DNA of 64,000 nucleotides from NCBI GenBank assembly GCA_016713405.1, contig JADJPF010000004.1:124001-188000 (forward strand). Direction: 5' to 3'. This stretch comes from Blastocatellia bacterium. Its GTDB lineage: Bacteria; Acidobacteriota; Blastocatellia; Chloracidobacteriales; JADJPF01. A program made the position numbers and the translations under genes. The first letter of the stretch is position 1. The number at the start of each line of letters is the position of its first letter. The notes beneath the pieces are model-generated. The model was given only the letters and a program-made list of their open reading frames with translations. It made no database searches and was not told the DNA's origin. Shown piece by piece: positions 42,285 through 52,600 of this stretch.

Positions 42285-44792
42285 GTGGACAAAAAAACTT
42301 CTAGTAAAACGAAAGCAGAATTAATTGCTGAACTTACCGAGTTACGCAAAGAATTGGCTATAGTAAAGAATTTCCAAGCGGAAAAATTTCTTAAAGAACC
42401 CCCCGGATATCTACGTAGAAACCGATTCCAGACAATTTTTGAACAATCTCCATTTAGTATACAAATCTATGATAATAATGGGGATTTTGTAACAATGAAT
42501 GAAGCTTCAGAAAAACTTTGGGGTGTAAGTAAAGATCAAATAATAGGTTACAATATTTTTCGTGATGAACAAGTTAAAGATATTGGAGCAATGTCTTATT
42601 TTGACAGAGCTTTTGCAGGTGAGTCTGTTACACTTCCACCAATATTTTATGATCCTGCCAAAACACCAGAAATTTATAAGGGTCGTCCTCGTTGGGTAGA
42701 AGGACAAGTTTTTCCTGTTAAAGATACAACAGGAATAGTTTTACAGATAATTGTTGTTCATAACGATATAACAGAGCGAAGAGCAACAGAAGAAGTTTTA
42801 CAAAAGGCTTACCAAGATTTAGAAAAACGAGTTATTGAACGAACAACAGAACTTTCCCATGCTAATTTACAGTTAAAAAAGCAATTATCAGAGCTTAAAG
42901 AAGCAGCAGAAGAAAGAGAAATGCTGCAAATGATATTAGAAAACATTCCTTTGATGATTGGTTATTATGATGAGGAAGGCGAAATTTTATTGGTTAACCG
43001 AGAATGGGAAAAAACTTTTGGATGGACGCTAGAAAGACTAAAAAAAGAAGGTACTAAAACCTTTATTTCTACAATGTTACCTAATGAAGAGTCCAGAAAA
43101 AAATTTTATCGTCCAATGCTATTAGCTCCATCAGGTTGGCAAGAATTAAAAGTTACATTGCCAAATGGTCAATTTTTAGATTCATCTTGGCTATTAAAAC
43201 GTCTTTCTAATGGAAAAACTATAGGTATAGGACAAGATATTTCTGAACGTAAGGGAGCAGAACTAGCATTAAAAAACAGTGAAGCAACACTACGAACAAT
43301 TATTGAAAGTGCGACGGATGCAATTTTTATTAAAGATCGACTAGGGAAATATTTATTAATTAATAGTTCTGGAGCAAAGTTTTTAGGTAAAACAGTTGCT
43401 GAAGTAATAGGTAAAGATGACACAGAATTGTTTTCTGCTGATACTGCGGGTGAAATTATGAGAGGAGATCAAGAAGTAATTAAATTAAATCAAATACATA
43501 CATATGAAGATGTAGGTACAGCAGCAGGAGTTACACGAACTTATTTATCAACAAAAACTCCTTATTTGGATAGCCAAGGAAATGTTATTGGAGTAATTGG
43601 AATTTCTAGGGATATTACTGAGCGTAAACGAACAGAAGATGCAATTTCAGCAGAAAAAGAGCTATTAGCAGTTACATTAGCATCTATTGGAGATGGTTTT
43701 ATAACAGTTGATAAGGAAGGAAAAATAATTTTAATTAATCCAGCGGCTGAACAAATAATTGGTGTTACTCAAGAGGAAGTAATCAATAGGCCATTAAATA
43801 AAGTCGTAAGACTACTAAGCGAGACAACTAGAAAAATCCGCCGTAATGTTATAACAAAAATTTTGGAAACAGGCAAAAGAACTGAACATATAACAGCTAG
43901 TGTTTTAATTACTAAAGATGGTCAAGAAAAAATAGTTTCTAATAGTGCAGTCCCAATTTTTGATGCAGAAAATAAAGTAATAGGGGTAGTGCTGGTTTTT
44001 CGAGATATTACAGAAAAGCGCAAGATAGAAGAAAAATTGATGCGTGAACAAGCTGCACGTGCTGTTGCTAAATTAGCAGAATTAGAGTTAGAAAAATCTA
44101 ATCTACAACTCCAGGCCCTAGCAGCTTATGTGCTTAAAGCACAGGAAGAAGAACGTATTCGCCTAGCCCGGGAACTTCATGACGAATTAGGACAAGCTTT
44201 AACGTCTATTAGATTAGGGCTAGAACTAGCAGTAGCTTCACTTCCTGATGCTGGGTCAAACAAAACTAATAAATTGCTTGAAGATTTATGTTCTTATGTA
44301 GAAACTACGGCTAAAGATGTGCAGAGAGTTGCTAGGGATTTGCGGCCTTCAGTTTTAGATGATTTTGGTCTTTCAGCCGCGTTGGAAGCTTATGCGGATG
44401 CTTATGCTAAACGTACTCAAATCAAAGTAGATCTATCACTAGATAAACTGACCAGGCCATTAAGCAAAGAAGTAGAAACAGCCTTTTACCGTATTGTGCA
44501 AGAAGCCTTAAATAATGCTGCTAAACATTCTGGAGCAAAAAATATTTCTATTGATTTAACTGAGCAACATTCACAGGTAGTTTTAACGATAATAGATGAT
44601 GGTAAGGGGTGTATTTTAGATACAGAAAGAAAAAATAGTTTTGGCTTACTTGGTATGTCAGAACGGGCTAGAATTGTAGGGGCAGAAATTTCTTTAGAAT
44701 CCAGGCCAAACAAAGGTTTTTGGGTGCAAGTTACTTTGCCAAGAAGGAAAACTAGTAGCTATGAGAAAGTTAAGAATCCTATTAGCAGATGA
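42285..44792 (+). CDS. PAS-rich sensor histidine kinase (HisKA_3 type)
   Basis: The 835-residue protein has four PAS-like domains (about 45-165, 215-325, 330-445 and 450-575), each ending in ITERR, ISERK or ITEKR-type caps. The dimerisation/phospho-acceptor segment LARELHDELGQALTSI (His near 632) is of the NarX/DegS class, and the HATPase domain ends near 830. No transmembrane segment is seen, so it senses cytoplasmic signals. The start is a GTG at 42285. Its last 32 bases overlap the LuxR-type regulator gene, a coupling typical of cognate pairs. The two genes likely form a two-component system. Confidence 0.93.
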   Translation: MDKKTSSKTKAELIAELTELRKELAIVKNFQAEKFLKEPPGYLRRNRFQTIFEQSPFSIQIYDNNGDFVTMNEASEKLWGVSKDQIIGYNIFRDEQVKDIGAMSYFDRAFAGESVTLPPIFYDPAKTPEIYKGRPRWVEGQVFPVKDTTGIVLQIIVVHNDITERRATEEVLQKAYQDLEKRVIERTTELSHANLQLKKQLSELKEAAEEREMLQMILENIPLMIGYYDEEGEILLVNREWEKTFGWTLERLKKEGTKTFISTMLPNEESRKKFYRPMLLAPSGWQELKVTLPNGQFLDSSWLLKRLSNGKTIGIGQDISERKGAELALKNSEATLRTIIESATDAIFIKDRLGKYLLINSSGAKFLGKTVAEVIGKDDTELFSADTAGEIMRGDQEVIKLNQIHTYEDVGTAAGVTRTYLSTKTPYLDSQGNVIGVIGISRDITERKRTEDAISAEKELLAVTLASIGDGFITVDKEGKIILINPAAEQIIGVTQEEVINRPLNKVVRLLSETTRKIRRNVITKILETGKRTEHITASVLITKDGQEKIVSNSAVPIFDAENKVIGVVLVFRDITEKRKIEEKLMREQAARAVAKLAELELEKSNLQLQALAAYVLKAQEEERIRLARELHDELGQALTSIRLGLELAVASLPDAGSNKTNKLLEDLCSYVETTAKDVQRVARDLRPSVLDDFGLSAALEAYADAYAKRTQIKVDLSLDKLTRPLSKEVETAFYRIVQEALNNAAKHSGAKNISIDLTEQHSQVVLTIIDDGKGCILDTERKNSFGLLGMSERARIVGAEISLESRPNKGFWVQVTLPRRKTSSYEKVKNPISR

Positions 44793-45411
44793 TCATGCTT
44801 TAGTACGTAGTGGTATTAGAGCATTACTAGAAGCCCAACCAGATATTGAAGTAGTAGCAGAAGCCGATGATGGACGTGAGGCCATTCGTTTGGCACGAGA
44901 TCTTTATCCAGATATAGCAATTATTGATATTGCTATGCCTGAACTTAATGGAATTGATACTTTGCGCCAAATTTTTGATGTTTGCCCCAATATAAAAGTG
45001 CTTGCTTGCTCAATGTATTCAGACCTGCCTTATATTGTTCAATCTCTGCGTTTGGGTGCTTGTGGCTATTTAATGAAAAATAGTGCTAAAGATGACCTAA
45101 TTCGAGCAGTCCAGGCTGCTAAGGCTGGAAAATGCTTTTTAAGCCTAGATGCTGCTACTCAATTAATAGAGGGTTTTGTCCGTAAAGTTGATAGTGAGGA
45201 TACTAAAGATAGTTTAACAAGTCGGGAACGAGAAATCTTACAACTTATTGCTGAAGGTAAGTCTAACAAAGAAATTGCCAATAAATTAAACTTAAGTCTT
45301 AAGACAATAGAAACCCACCGCACTAACCTAATGCGTAAACTCCAAGTTAAAGAAGTAACAGGACTTGTGCAATATGCTATTCGCAAGGGCTTAATTAGAC
45401 TAACTAATTAA
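44761..45411 (+). CDS. NarL/LuxR-family response regulator
   Basis: The 216-residue protein has a receiver domain (DD residues 11-12, Asp56 in IIDIAMPELNG, and Lys in the MKNSA segment) and a LuxR-type DNA-binding domain (LTSREREILQLIAEGKSNKEI...LKTIETHRTNL). The ATG at 44761 lies inside the end of the preceding histidine kinase gene with 32 bp overlap, so expression is coupled and that kinase is its likely partner. It probably acts as a transcription activator. DinB-like and deaminase genes follow in the same direction. Confidence 0.95.
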   Translation: MRKLRILLADDHALVRSGIRALLEAQPDIEVVAEADDGREAIRLARDLYPDIAIIDIAMPELNGIDTLRQIFDVCPNIKVLACSMYSDLPYIVQSLRLGACGYLMKNSAKDDLIRAVQAAKAGKCFLSLDAATQLIEGFVRKVDSEDTKDSLTSREREILQLIAEGKSNKEIANKLNLSLKTIETHRTNLMRKLQVKEVTGLVQYAIRKGLIRLTN

Positions 45412-45432
45412 ATATATAGGATTGTTAAGTAT

Positions 45433-45942
45433 ATGGAAATAAAGGATATAAATATATTCTTGGAATATTTTGAAAAAGTTAGGGGACGTACAATAAAAGT
45501 AATAAAAGTAATTCCTAGAGATAAAATTAATTGGACATACAAAGAAGGAAAATTTACTTTTGCTGATATTATTAGGCATTTAGCAACAATAGAACGCTTT
45601 ATGTATGCTGAAAATGCACAATTTAAGCCTAGTAGTTATCCTGGGCATGGAAAAGAACTTGCTGAAAGCTATGAAGAGGTTATGGAGTTTTTTAACCGCC
45701 TACATTCTGAATCAATGGATATTTTTAGCAAATTAAGTTCAGAAGATTTAGAAAAAAAATGTTTAACTCCGGCTGGGATTCCAATAACTTTATGGAAATG
45801 GCTACGGGCAATGGTTGAGCATGAAATCCATCATAGAGGACAAATTTATTTATATTTAGGAATGCTAGATATTATTACACCTCCAATTTATGGATTAACA
45901 TCTGAAGAAGTAAAAGAAAGAAGCACAGTAAAAAGCGAGTAG
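45433..45942 (+). CDS. DinB family protein
   Basis: The 169-residue four-helix protein has the DinB/YfiT pattern, with metal-ligand histidines likely in IIRHLATIERFMY (near residue 49) and MVEHEIHHRGQIYLYLGML (near 140). Members bind a divalent metal and include thiol-transferases using mycothiol or bacillithiol, but most have unknown substrates. It starts 21 bases after the response regulator and precedes the deaminase by 17 bases, so it may be co-transcribed. Confidence 0.9.
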   Translation: MEIKDINIFLEYFEKVRGRTIKVIKVIPRDKINWTYKEGKFTFADIIRHLATIERFMYAENAQFKPSSYPGHGKELAESYEEVMEFFNRLHSESMDIFSKLSSEDLEKKCLTPAGIPITLWKWLRAMVEHEIHHRGQIYLYLGMLDIITPPIYGLTSEEVKERSTVKSE

Positions 45943-45959
45943 TAAAAAATTAAAAATAT

Positions 45960-46979
45960 ATGGACTTAAAACAATTTATTACTTTAATGCCTAAAGTAGA
46001 ACTACATGTTCATTTAGAAGGGGCAATACAACCTGCTACTTTATTAAAACTTGCTCAAAAACATAATATTGACTTACCCGCTAATGATGAAGCGGGGCTG
46101 CGGGAATGGTATAAATTTAAGGATTTTCCACATTTTGTGGAAGTATACTTAAAAATATCCTCTTGTCTTCGCAGGGCAGAAGATATTGAACTAATTACAA
46201 AAGAATTTTTAGTTGGGCAAGCTGAGCAAAATATCCGTTATAGTGAAGTTACTTATACAGCTTATACACACTATAAATTTAGACAGATTGCTTTTGAGGA
46301 TCAATTAGCCGCTATAAATCGTGCGCGTGTTTGGGCTAGCAAAGAATATGGTGTAAAAATGGGGTTAATTATTGATATTGCTCGAAATATTAGCCCTGAA
46401 GAAGGATTATTAATTGCAGATTGGGTAATAGGTGCTAAAGATAAAGGAGTTGTAGCACTAGGGTTAGGAGGCCCGGAAGCAGGCCATCCCCCAGAACTAC
46501 ATCAAGCAGCTTTTGAAAAAGTCTTAGAAGCAGGGATAGCTAGCATTCCTCATGCAGGTGAAACGGCAGGCCCGGCTAGCATTTGGGGTGCATTAAAAAG
46601 TTTACAGGCTAAAAGAATTGGGCATGGAGTACGTTGTTTAGAAGATAAAGAACTTGTAGCTTATCTTAAAGAGCATCAAATTCCGCTAGAAGTATGTCCG
46701 ACTAGTAATGTTTGCTTAAAAGTTGCAGGTAGTATTAATCAGCATCCTTTACCAAAACTACTAGATGCTGGACTCTATATAACTATTAACTCAGACGATC
46801 CACCAATGTTTAACACCACTTTAACAAATGAGTTTTGGCAGGTAGCCAACAATTTTCATCTTAGCCAAACAGAGTTAGAAAACTTAACAATAAATGCTCT
46901 TCAAGCTAGTTTGCTAGATAGGGAAGAAAAAGAGAAAATGTTTGCAGACCTTAAAAATGAATTTAGGCAACTAGCTTAA
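45960..46979 (+). CDS. add: Adenosine deaminase family protein
   Basis: The 339-residue enzyme has the amidohydrolase fold of adenosine deaminase. It shows HVHLEG (zinc ligands near residues 17-19), GLGGPEAGHPPE, PHAGETAGPASIW, RIGHGVRCLED, and the Asp pair in SDDPPMF. It deaminates adenosine or a related purine nucleoside. Some members instead act on aminodeoxyfutalosine for menaquinone synthesis, and the sequence alone does not decide, so the symbol is tentative. It is the last gene of the plus-strand run and converges on the membrane kinase gene, 35 bases away. Confidence 0.9.
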   Translation: MDLKQFITLMPKVELHVHLEGAIQPATLLKLAQKHNIDLPANDEAGLREWYKFKDFPHFVEVYLKISSCLRRAEDIELITKEFLVGQAEQNIRYSEVTYTAYTHYKFRQIAFEDQLAAINRARVWASKEYGVKMGLIIDIARNISPEEGLLIADWVIGAKDKGVVALGLGGPEAGHPPELHQAAFEKVLEAGIASIPHAGETAGPASIWGALKSLQAKRIGHGVRCLEDKELVAYLKEHQIPLEVCPTSNVCLKVAGSINQHPLPKLLDAGLYITINSDDPPMFNTTLTNEFWQVANNFHLSQTELENLTINALQASLLDREEKEKMFADLKNEFRQLA

Positions 46980-47014
46980 GCTAGCTGCCTATTCTTTAAG
47001 AGATACCTAATTTA

Positions 47015-48979
47015 TTAGCTAACTACCACATCAGAAATTTTATCTTCTTTTGTTGTTTTAGGAGAAAATTCTACTGTTGGTAGCTTTGAAGAACCAGTAT
47101 TAACTGATGAGTGGCCTCTTTCTAAACTAATTATATTGTTAGATAAAGTATAAGAATTACTACGGGCAAAATCTCTTAAAGCTTGACCAAGTTTTGCTGC
47201 ACTAAGGCGACCTTCAGGATCTTTTATTAAAGTCTTCATTACTATTTCTTCTAATTCTTGAGGAATATCTGGGTCAAAATCTCTTAAAGAAGGAGGTTCT
47301 TGTTTTAAGTGCATTAATACAAGTCCAACTATACCACTATATTCTTCTTCAAAAGGAACACAGCCAGCTAGCAGTTGATAAAATAATATACCTAAGCTAT
47401 AGACATCAGAACGACCATCATAAAGTTTATTAGAAAGTCTTTCTGGTGACATATAAGTAGGTGTACCAACTAGATTTCCTGTGCCAGTAAGATTACTAGG
47501 TGTTTTTTCATCTTTATCAACAAGTTTAGCAATACCAAAATCCACTACTTTGACTATTTCACCTTCTTTAGTTTGGTGTAGAAAAATATTATCTGGCTTG
47601 ATATCACGATGGATAATACCATTTCTATGAGCTTCTTCTAATACATCACAAACAGGAATAATAATATCTAAGCAACGATTAATGGATAATTTTCCTTTGT
47701 CCTTAATTTCGCTATTAAGTGACCAACCCTCTAAAAGTTCCATTACAAGATAAGCAATACCTTCAGAAGAAATACCTGAATCTAATACAGAAACAGCATT
47801 AGGATGAGTTACTCTACAAGTAGACACGCCTTCTAACAAAAATCTTTCTAAATTTTCAGCACTAGCATTATCTTCTGTTGGGCGAAATACTTTTACTGCA
47901 ATGGGACGACCTAAGGCAAGATGAGTAGCACGATAAACAGCACCAAAACCACCACTACCAATTTTGCTATCTAGTCGATATTTTTCATCTAGCACAGTGC
48001 CAGGTAAGGCTTCTGCCAAAGCAGAAAATATTCGGTCAGCCCGTCGATTAGATTCAACAAGTTCTTGATTAGTTTTAAGTAAATCTTTATGAGCTTTTTC
48101 AATTTCTTCTTTAGATTGTTTAAGTTGTTCTATAAAGTCTGCTAGTTCAAAGTTTTTCTTATCAAGCTCTAAGTTATTTTTATCAAGTTCAGAGTTTTTC
48201 TTATCAAGTTCCAAGTTATTTTTTGCTAGCTCTTCAGTCTTTTTATCTAATTGGGCCGTTCTTTCCAACACTTTTCTTTCAATGTTTGCATTAATGGCTT
48301 CAAGCTGTGCATTTTTATGGGCCATTCCTTCTAAATCACTAACGCTACGTAGACAGGCAAATACTAAAAAGCAGTCTTCAAAAATTACCCAAGCCGCGTG
48401 TTCTAACCAACGTAATTGACCTGCCGTTATTACTCCAAAAACAGATTGGGGCCAGTAAACACCTCGAATAAAATGATCTAGCCCTACTACTACGGTTGCA
48501 GTTATCAAAACACGCCAATCACCATAAAAGGCTAAGAAGGCAAGTGAACCAAATATATGAAAGTGGGTTTCAATGCGACCACCAGAAAGATGTATAAGTA
48601 AAGCAGATGAAAGCATTTGAGCTATTGCAATAGAATGACGTGTAGCCGGTTGACCAGGTTGGCTAGCAACAAGATAAATAGGAAGGCTAATTATGATTCC
48701 GCCTAAAAAAACCGCTGCCAAAACATGAATATGTAGTTCAGGGTAAATTCCAGTCCATGCTGTAGGAGAAATAAAAATAGCAGTAATAATACCAGCTACC
48801 CATTGAAGTATTAATAATTTAGAAAACAACCGATCAGTACGTTGGAAGATTTGTTGTTGTTGTTGGTCAAAAAGTTCTGTTGTTCTGGTATTAATTTTAT
48901 TTTGTATTTCTATATCTAGAGACGAACTAGCATCTAGTTGAAAATTGCTAGAATTAGTTAAAGTAGACATAGGTAACAC
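47015..48979 (-). CDS. Membrane sensor serine/threonine kinase with His-rich multi-TM domain and coiled coil
   Basis: The 654-residue protein has an N-terminal membrane domain (about residues 45-205, five or six helices) with conserved His residues in GGRIETHFHIFGSLAFLAFY and VVVGLDHFIRG. A coiled coil follows at about 220-320, with repeated NNLELDKKNSELDKNN-type blocks. The kinase domain is at 333-600 (GSGGFGAVYRAT, HRDIKPDNIF, DFGIAKL). The membrane module resembles one found in front of histidine kinases and chemotaxis proteins, so it is likely a swapped sensor unit, possibly for a metal, haem or gas. It sits downstream of the thioredoxin-fold gene (15 bp) and the giant ATPase gene, and is likely co-transcribed. 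Confidence 0.9.
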   Translation of the reverse strand: MLPMSTLTNSSNFQLDASSSLDIEIQNKINTRTTELFDQQQQQIFQRTDRLFSKLLILQWVAGIITAIFISPTAWTGIYPELHIHVLAAVFLGGIIISLPIYLVASQPGQPATRHSIAIAQMLSSALLIHLSGGRIETHFHIFGSLAFLAFYGDWRVLITATVVVGLDHFIRGVYWPQSVFGVITAGQLRWLEHAAWVIFEDCFLVFACLRSVSDLEGMAHKNAQLEAINANIERKVLERTAQLDKKTEELAKNNLELDKKNSELDKNNLELDKKNFELADFIEQLKQSKEEIEKAHKDLLKTNQELVESNRRADRIFSALAEALPGTVLDEKYRLDSKIGSGGFGAVYRATHLALGRPIAVKVFRPTEDNASAENLERFLLEGVSTCRVTHPNAVSVLDSGISSEGIAYLVMELLEGWSLNSEIKDKGKLSINRCLDIIIPVCDVLEEAHRNGIIHRDIKPDNIFLHQTKEGEIVKVVDFGIAKLVDKDEKTPSNLTGTGNLVGTPTYMSPERLSNKLYDGRSDVYSLGILFYQLLAGCVPFEEEYSGIVGLVLMHLKQEPPSLRDFDPDIPQELEEIVMKTLIKDPEGRLSAAKLGQALRDFARSNSYTLSNNIISLERGHSSVNTGSSKLPTVEFSPKTTKEDKISDVVVS

Positions 48980-48994
48980 CTTAAAATTTAGTCT

Positions 48995-49612
48995 CTATTT
49001 TTCGGGATTATTTTTTCCAGAATTAGGTAAACATAAAGTACAACCAAATACTGGGGTAATTATTTGAGGTAATACTCCAGTATTTACTAAAGCAACAATG
49101 CTACTACGACCAATATTATCTCCAGCATGACCTCGTGCGCTTGTAATACCGCCGCTAAATAGTAACTTACCTTGAGGATCATACACAACTACTTGGCCGG
49201 AAGTACTGGCATTAAATTTTTCTGCTGTTTGACCTTCAAGGTCAATTTTAACTTCAAGATCAGGAATTAATTTAGCTGTTTCCCAAATATCGGTTTGTTC
49301 CCAATCAAGGGAGCTATTTTTAGGTTTGGAAAACAACGCATAAGCTTTTAAGCGACTTTGACATTGAGTCATTAACCTAGCTAACTCTTCTAGTGTGGCA
49401 CGTGTACAAGGGCATTTTGGATGACTAAATAAAATTAAAGTATATTTATCTTTAGAAAGTAAAACATTGTTATCACCGGGCCAAGTTACAGGAGGGTGTG
49501 TAACTAAAGCTGCTTTATTTGCATGGTCTAGTACAAAATACATACCAATACCAATAGCTAATAACCAAAGTGGTAGCAATATTTTAAAGATTTTATTTCC
49601 TAATAAATACAT
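48995..49612 (-). CDS. Membrane-anchored thioredoxin-fold protein with CPC motif (RedB-like)
   Basis: The 205-residue protein has one N-terminal membrane segment (ILLPLWLLAIGIGMYFVL) and an extracytoplasmic thioredoxin-like domain with HPKCPCTRATLEEL (Cys pair in CPC) and VVVYDPQGKLLFSGGIT. A second Cys pair (FGCTLC) lies near the C-terminus. The pattern resembles RedB-type redox proteins, but I cannot name a substrate. It starts 34 bases after the giant ATPase gene and ends 15 bases before the kinase, so redox sensing by the operon is possible. This link is inference from position only. Confidence 0.82.
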   Translation of the reverse strand: MYLLGNKIFKILLPLWLLAIGIGMYFVLDHANKAALVTHPPVTWPGDNNVLLSKDKYTLILFSHPKCPCTRATLEELARLMTQCQSRLKAYALFSKPKNSSLDWEQTDIWETAKLIPDLEVKIDLEGQTAEKFNASTSGQVVVYDPQGKLLFSGGITSARGHAGDNIGRSSIVALVNTGVLPQIITPVFGCTLCLPNSGKNNPEK

Positions 49613-49646
49613 TTTATCTATTTTTTAATATTAATTAAACCAAAAC

Positions 49647-52600
49647 TTAAAATAATCTTTGGCGAGGGGTACGTTTTTGAAACAAACTAGTTCGGTTAGT
49701 TTGACAATAAACATGTACTTCCCCTTCAACTATTTCTAAACAACAGGATATATCACTAGAAAACGATTCAGCTTTCAGCATTTTTACTGAATTTAAGGCT
49801 ATAAGCTTAAATTGCTGTTCTGTAGGTATGTTCTGAGGAGCTTTATAACTGTTGCAAAGCTCCATAAATTTTTCATATAAAATAACTAGTTCTTTATGAG
49901 CAACAACTTCATTATTTAGTTTACGAGATAATACTAGTTTATTTTGTGATAACTGTGCAACCATAGGACTAGTAGATGCTTGAGGTTGTAAGCTTTCTTC
50001 TACAAATGCTTCTAGGTTTGAAGAAAACGTCTTTTGTCCTGTAATTGCTGGTGGTGGTGAAGGTGGAGGTGCAAATCTTTGTTCAATAGCGTATTCTTCA
50101 TTAGGCATATTTAAATTCTCAGCCTCTCCATCATCCATTATTGTATCAAACCCATATTCATTAGCGATCTCATCGCCAGGAAAGATATTACTTTGTGAAG
50201 CATTATTAGTAATTGCAAAATGATTAGAGTTACTTTCTCTAAGCAATATTTCATTTGGCAAGGACTCTTGAGCTAAAGTTGTACTAGGTAAAGTTTTTAT
50301 TTCTTTAGGATTAGGATTATTAGAGACATTAAAATTTCGTTCTCCAAAAACAAATTCATCTGGGACATATTCAATAGGTGATGGTTCATCAGGAGGAGAG
50401 ACCACTTTAGGGAGATCAAAATCATTGTTATTACCTAGAAGTAAATCACCTAAAGTTTTTTCTGGTACTGAAAGAATTGGATTTAGTGTAATGGGGTTAT
50501 TTATGTTATTTGTTAAAGGTTCTAAAGCAGAATTTTTAACCTGACTATTTTGGGAGAAAATATTTTCATTTGTAGGACTACTAGCAAAACTCCCATAATC
50601 TAAATTTGTTTCTGTTGGACTAGCTTCATAATTTGCTGTTATATCAGAAGTAGAAGAAATATTTTCTATATTCGCTAAAGAAGAATTTAAAGAAGAATCT
50701 AAAGAAGAATCTAAAGAAATATTTGTACTAGCAAAATCACTAACAGGTTGTGAAATGGTTTGTTGCAAATCTAAATTTTGTTCAGCAATCATTAAATTAT
50801 TAAGTTCATCTAAATTTAAGCTTACATCAATTAAATTATTAACAATTGGTTGTGCTTCCACATTTGAATCTTGTGTTGAATCTTGTGTTGAATCTTCTAT
50901 TGCTAAATTATTAGACTCGCTTTTTTGCATAGCAACAGTATTATCAATTAACAGACTAGGATTTTCTGTTGCTGTTTGGGTATTTTCTATTTGCTGGCTT
51001 TCTTCTAAATTATTTTGGATATATAAATCATTTGCTGGCTGTATAACGGCTTTAGCCTCTTGATCGGAAACATTAGTTTCTAAAGGTTTTATGTCAGCAT
51101 TGTTGCTAGTACTAGGTATTGATCCTTGAGTTGCAAATTTATTAGCTATAGAAGCATATAATTGTTTTTCCTCTTCATCTTCATCAGGAAATGTTACAGT
51201 CTCAAATACTCCAGTAAATGGATCAAGGTAAATATCATCTACTTCATCTAACCTAGGAGTATTTCCTGTTTTAACACTCTCAACATCATTATTAGTTTCA
51301 TTATTGGCCTCATTAGCCTCATTTATAGGATCTATTGCTACGGTTTGAGCATTAAGAGAATTTGCTGGAGTTACTTCTTGAAGGGATGATGGAACACTTG
51401 GTAATTTTTGAGTTATTTTATTTAGTTCTGTTTGGGAAAGAAATTGTTTTAATTGTTCTTCTGAAAGTTTAGGTGCATTTTCTGGATCTTCTGAAAAAGG
51501 CACAGTAGGTAATTTAACTGTTGGATGAGATGGAGAAATAGGTTCAAATAATTGATCTTCTCTAGTAATTTTAACTATAGGGACTTTTTGAGTTTCTTTT
51601 AATGACTCTAATGACTCTAATGATTGTAGTGATTCTGCCCAATCATCATCATAATCACCTAAGCCATTTGAGAAGGGTTTATTTGCAATGGAATCTTCTT
51701 CGGGAATATCTGATATTATAGGGAGTTCTGATAGAGTTGGGGCATTAGCCAAACGATCCCGATCTGCTTCAAAACTTGCTAAAGCACTTTCTAAATCTAT
51801 TACCGCTTTAGCTGGTGGTGGAGGCAATTCTAAATTTAAGTCAAATTTGCCATCTTCTGTTATAGAAATAGCTTCTTTTAACTCTTCTTTTGGCTCTGTG
51901 TTTTTTGATAATTTTGATAATAATGAGTCTTCAATAGGTTCTATAGGCGATATATTTATTGTTGGTATGTTAGACGGCTCAACTTCAGCTTTTATTGCAG
52001 GGTAAGCTGAAATGTCTGTTGAAGTAGTTGCTAAAGCTAAAGGTTTTAAGAATCCACTTGTTAACTTAATAGGAGCTTTTTCCACAGACTTTTCGGTTGT
52101 TTCTGTAGAACTTAAGTTTGGTCTAGGAAACATTCCAGACTGATAAAACTCAAGAAGTTCATCTTCTTCTGGAGAAGCTTTTGGCTCTGCATTTACTATT
52201 TCCTCTGAAATAGCTGGCATATTTGTAATAGTATTTTTTCTAATTCTAGTAATATTTGGTAATTCTGCTGTGGTTGAGGCTTTAATTACTGGTTCATTAG
52301 GTATATTTGGCCTTGGGAAAAAGCCAGATTGATAAAACTCAAGAAGTTCATCTTCTTCTGAAGAACTAGGTTTTTCTTTAGAGATACCTGTATTAGTTAA
52401 CGGCCCGGTCACGGATGGAAAGGGCTTTTCTAAAGAACTAGCAGATTCAGTTTTTAAGCTCTCTGTTTTTATTGGAGGTATTACAGGATAGTTACTAAGA
52501 CTAGATTCTACTTTTAATGGTAGTGATGCGGCTACTACCTCTTCTTTAATCTCTTTAGATTCTTTAATTTCTTTAGGTTGAAGAACTGTAGGAAGACAAA

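Noticed and set aside
50677..51627. Short repeats considered as a CRISPR array
   Set aside because: They are coding, 9-12 bp long, in direct tandem without spacers, inside the giant gene.
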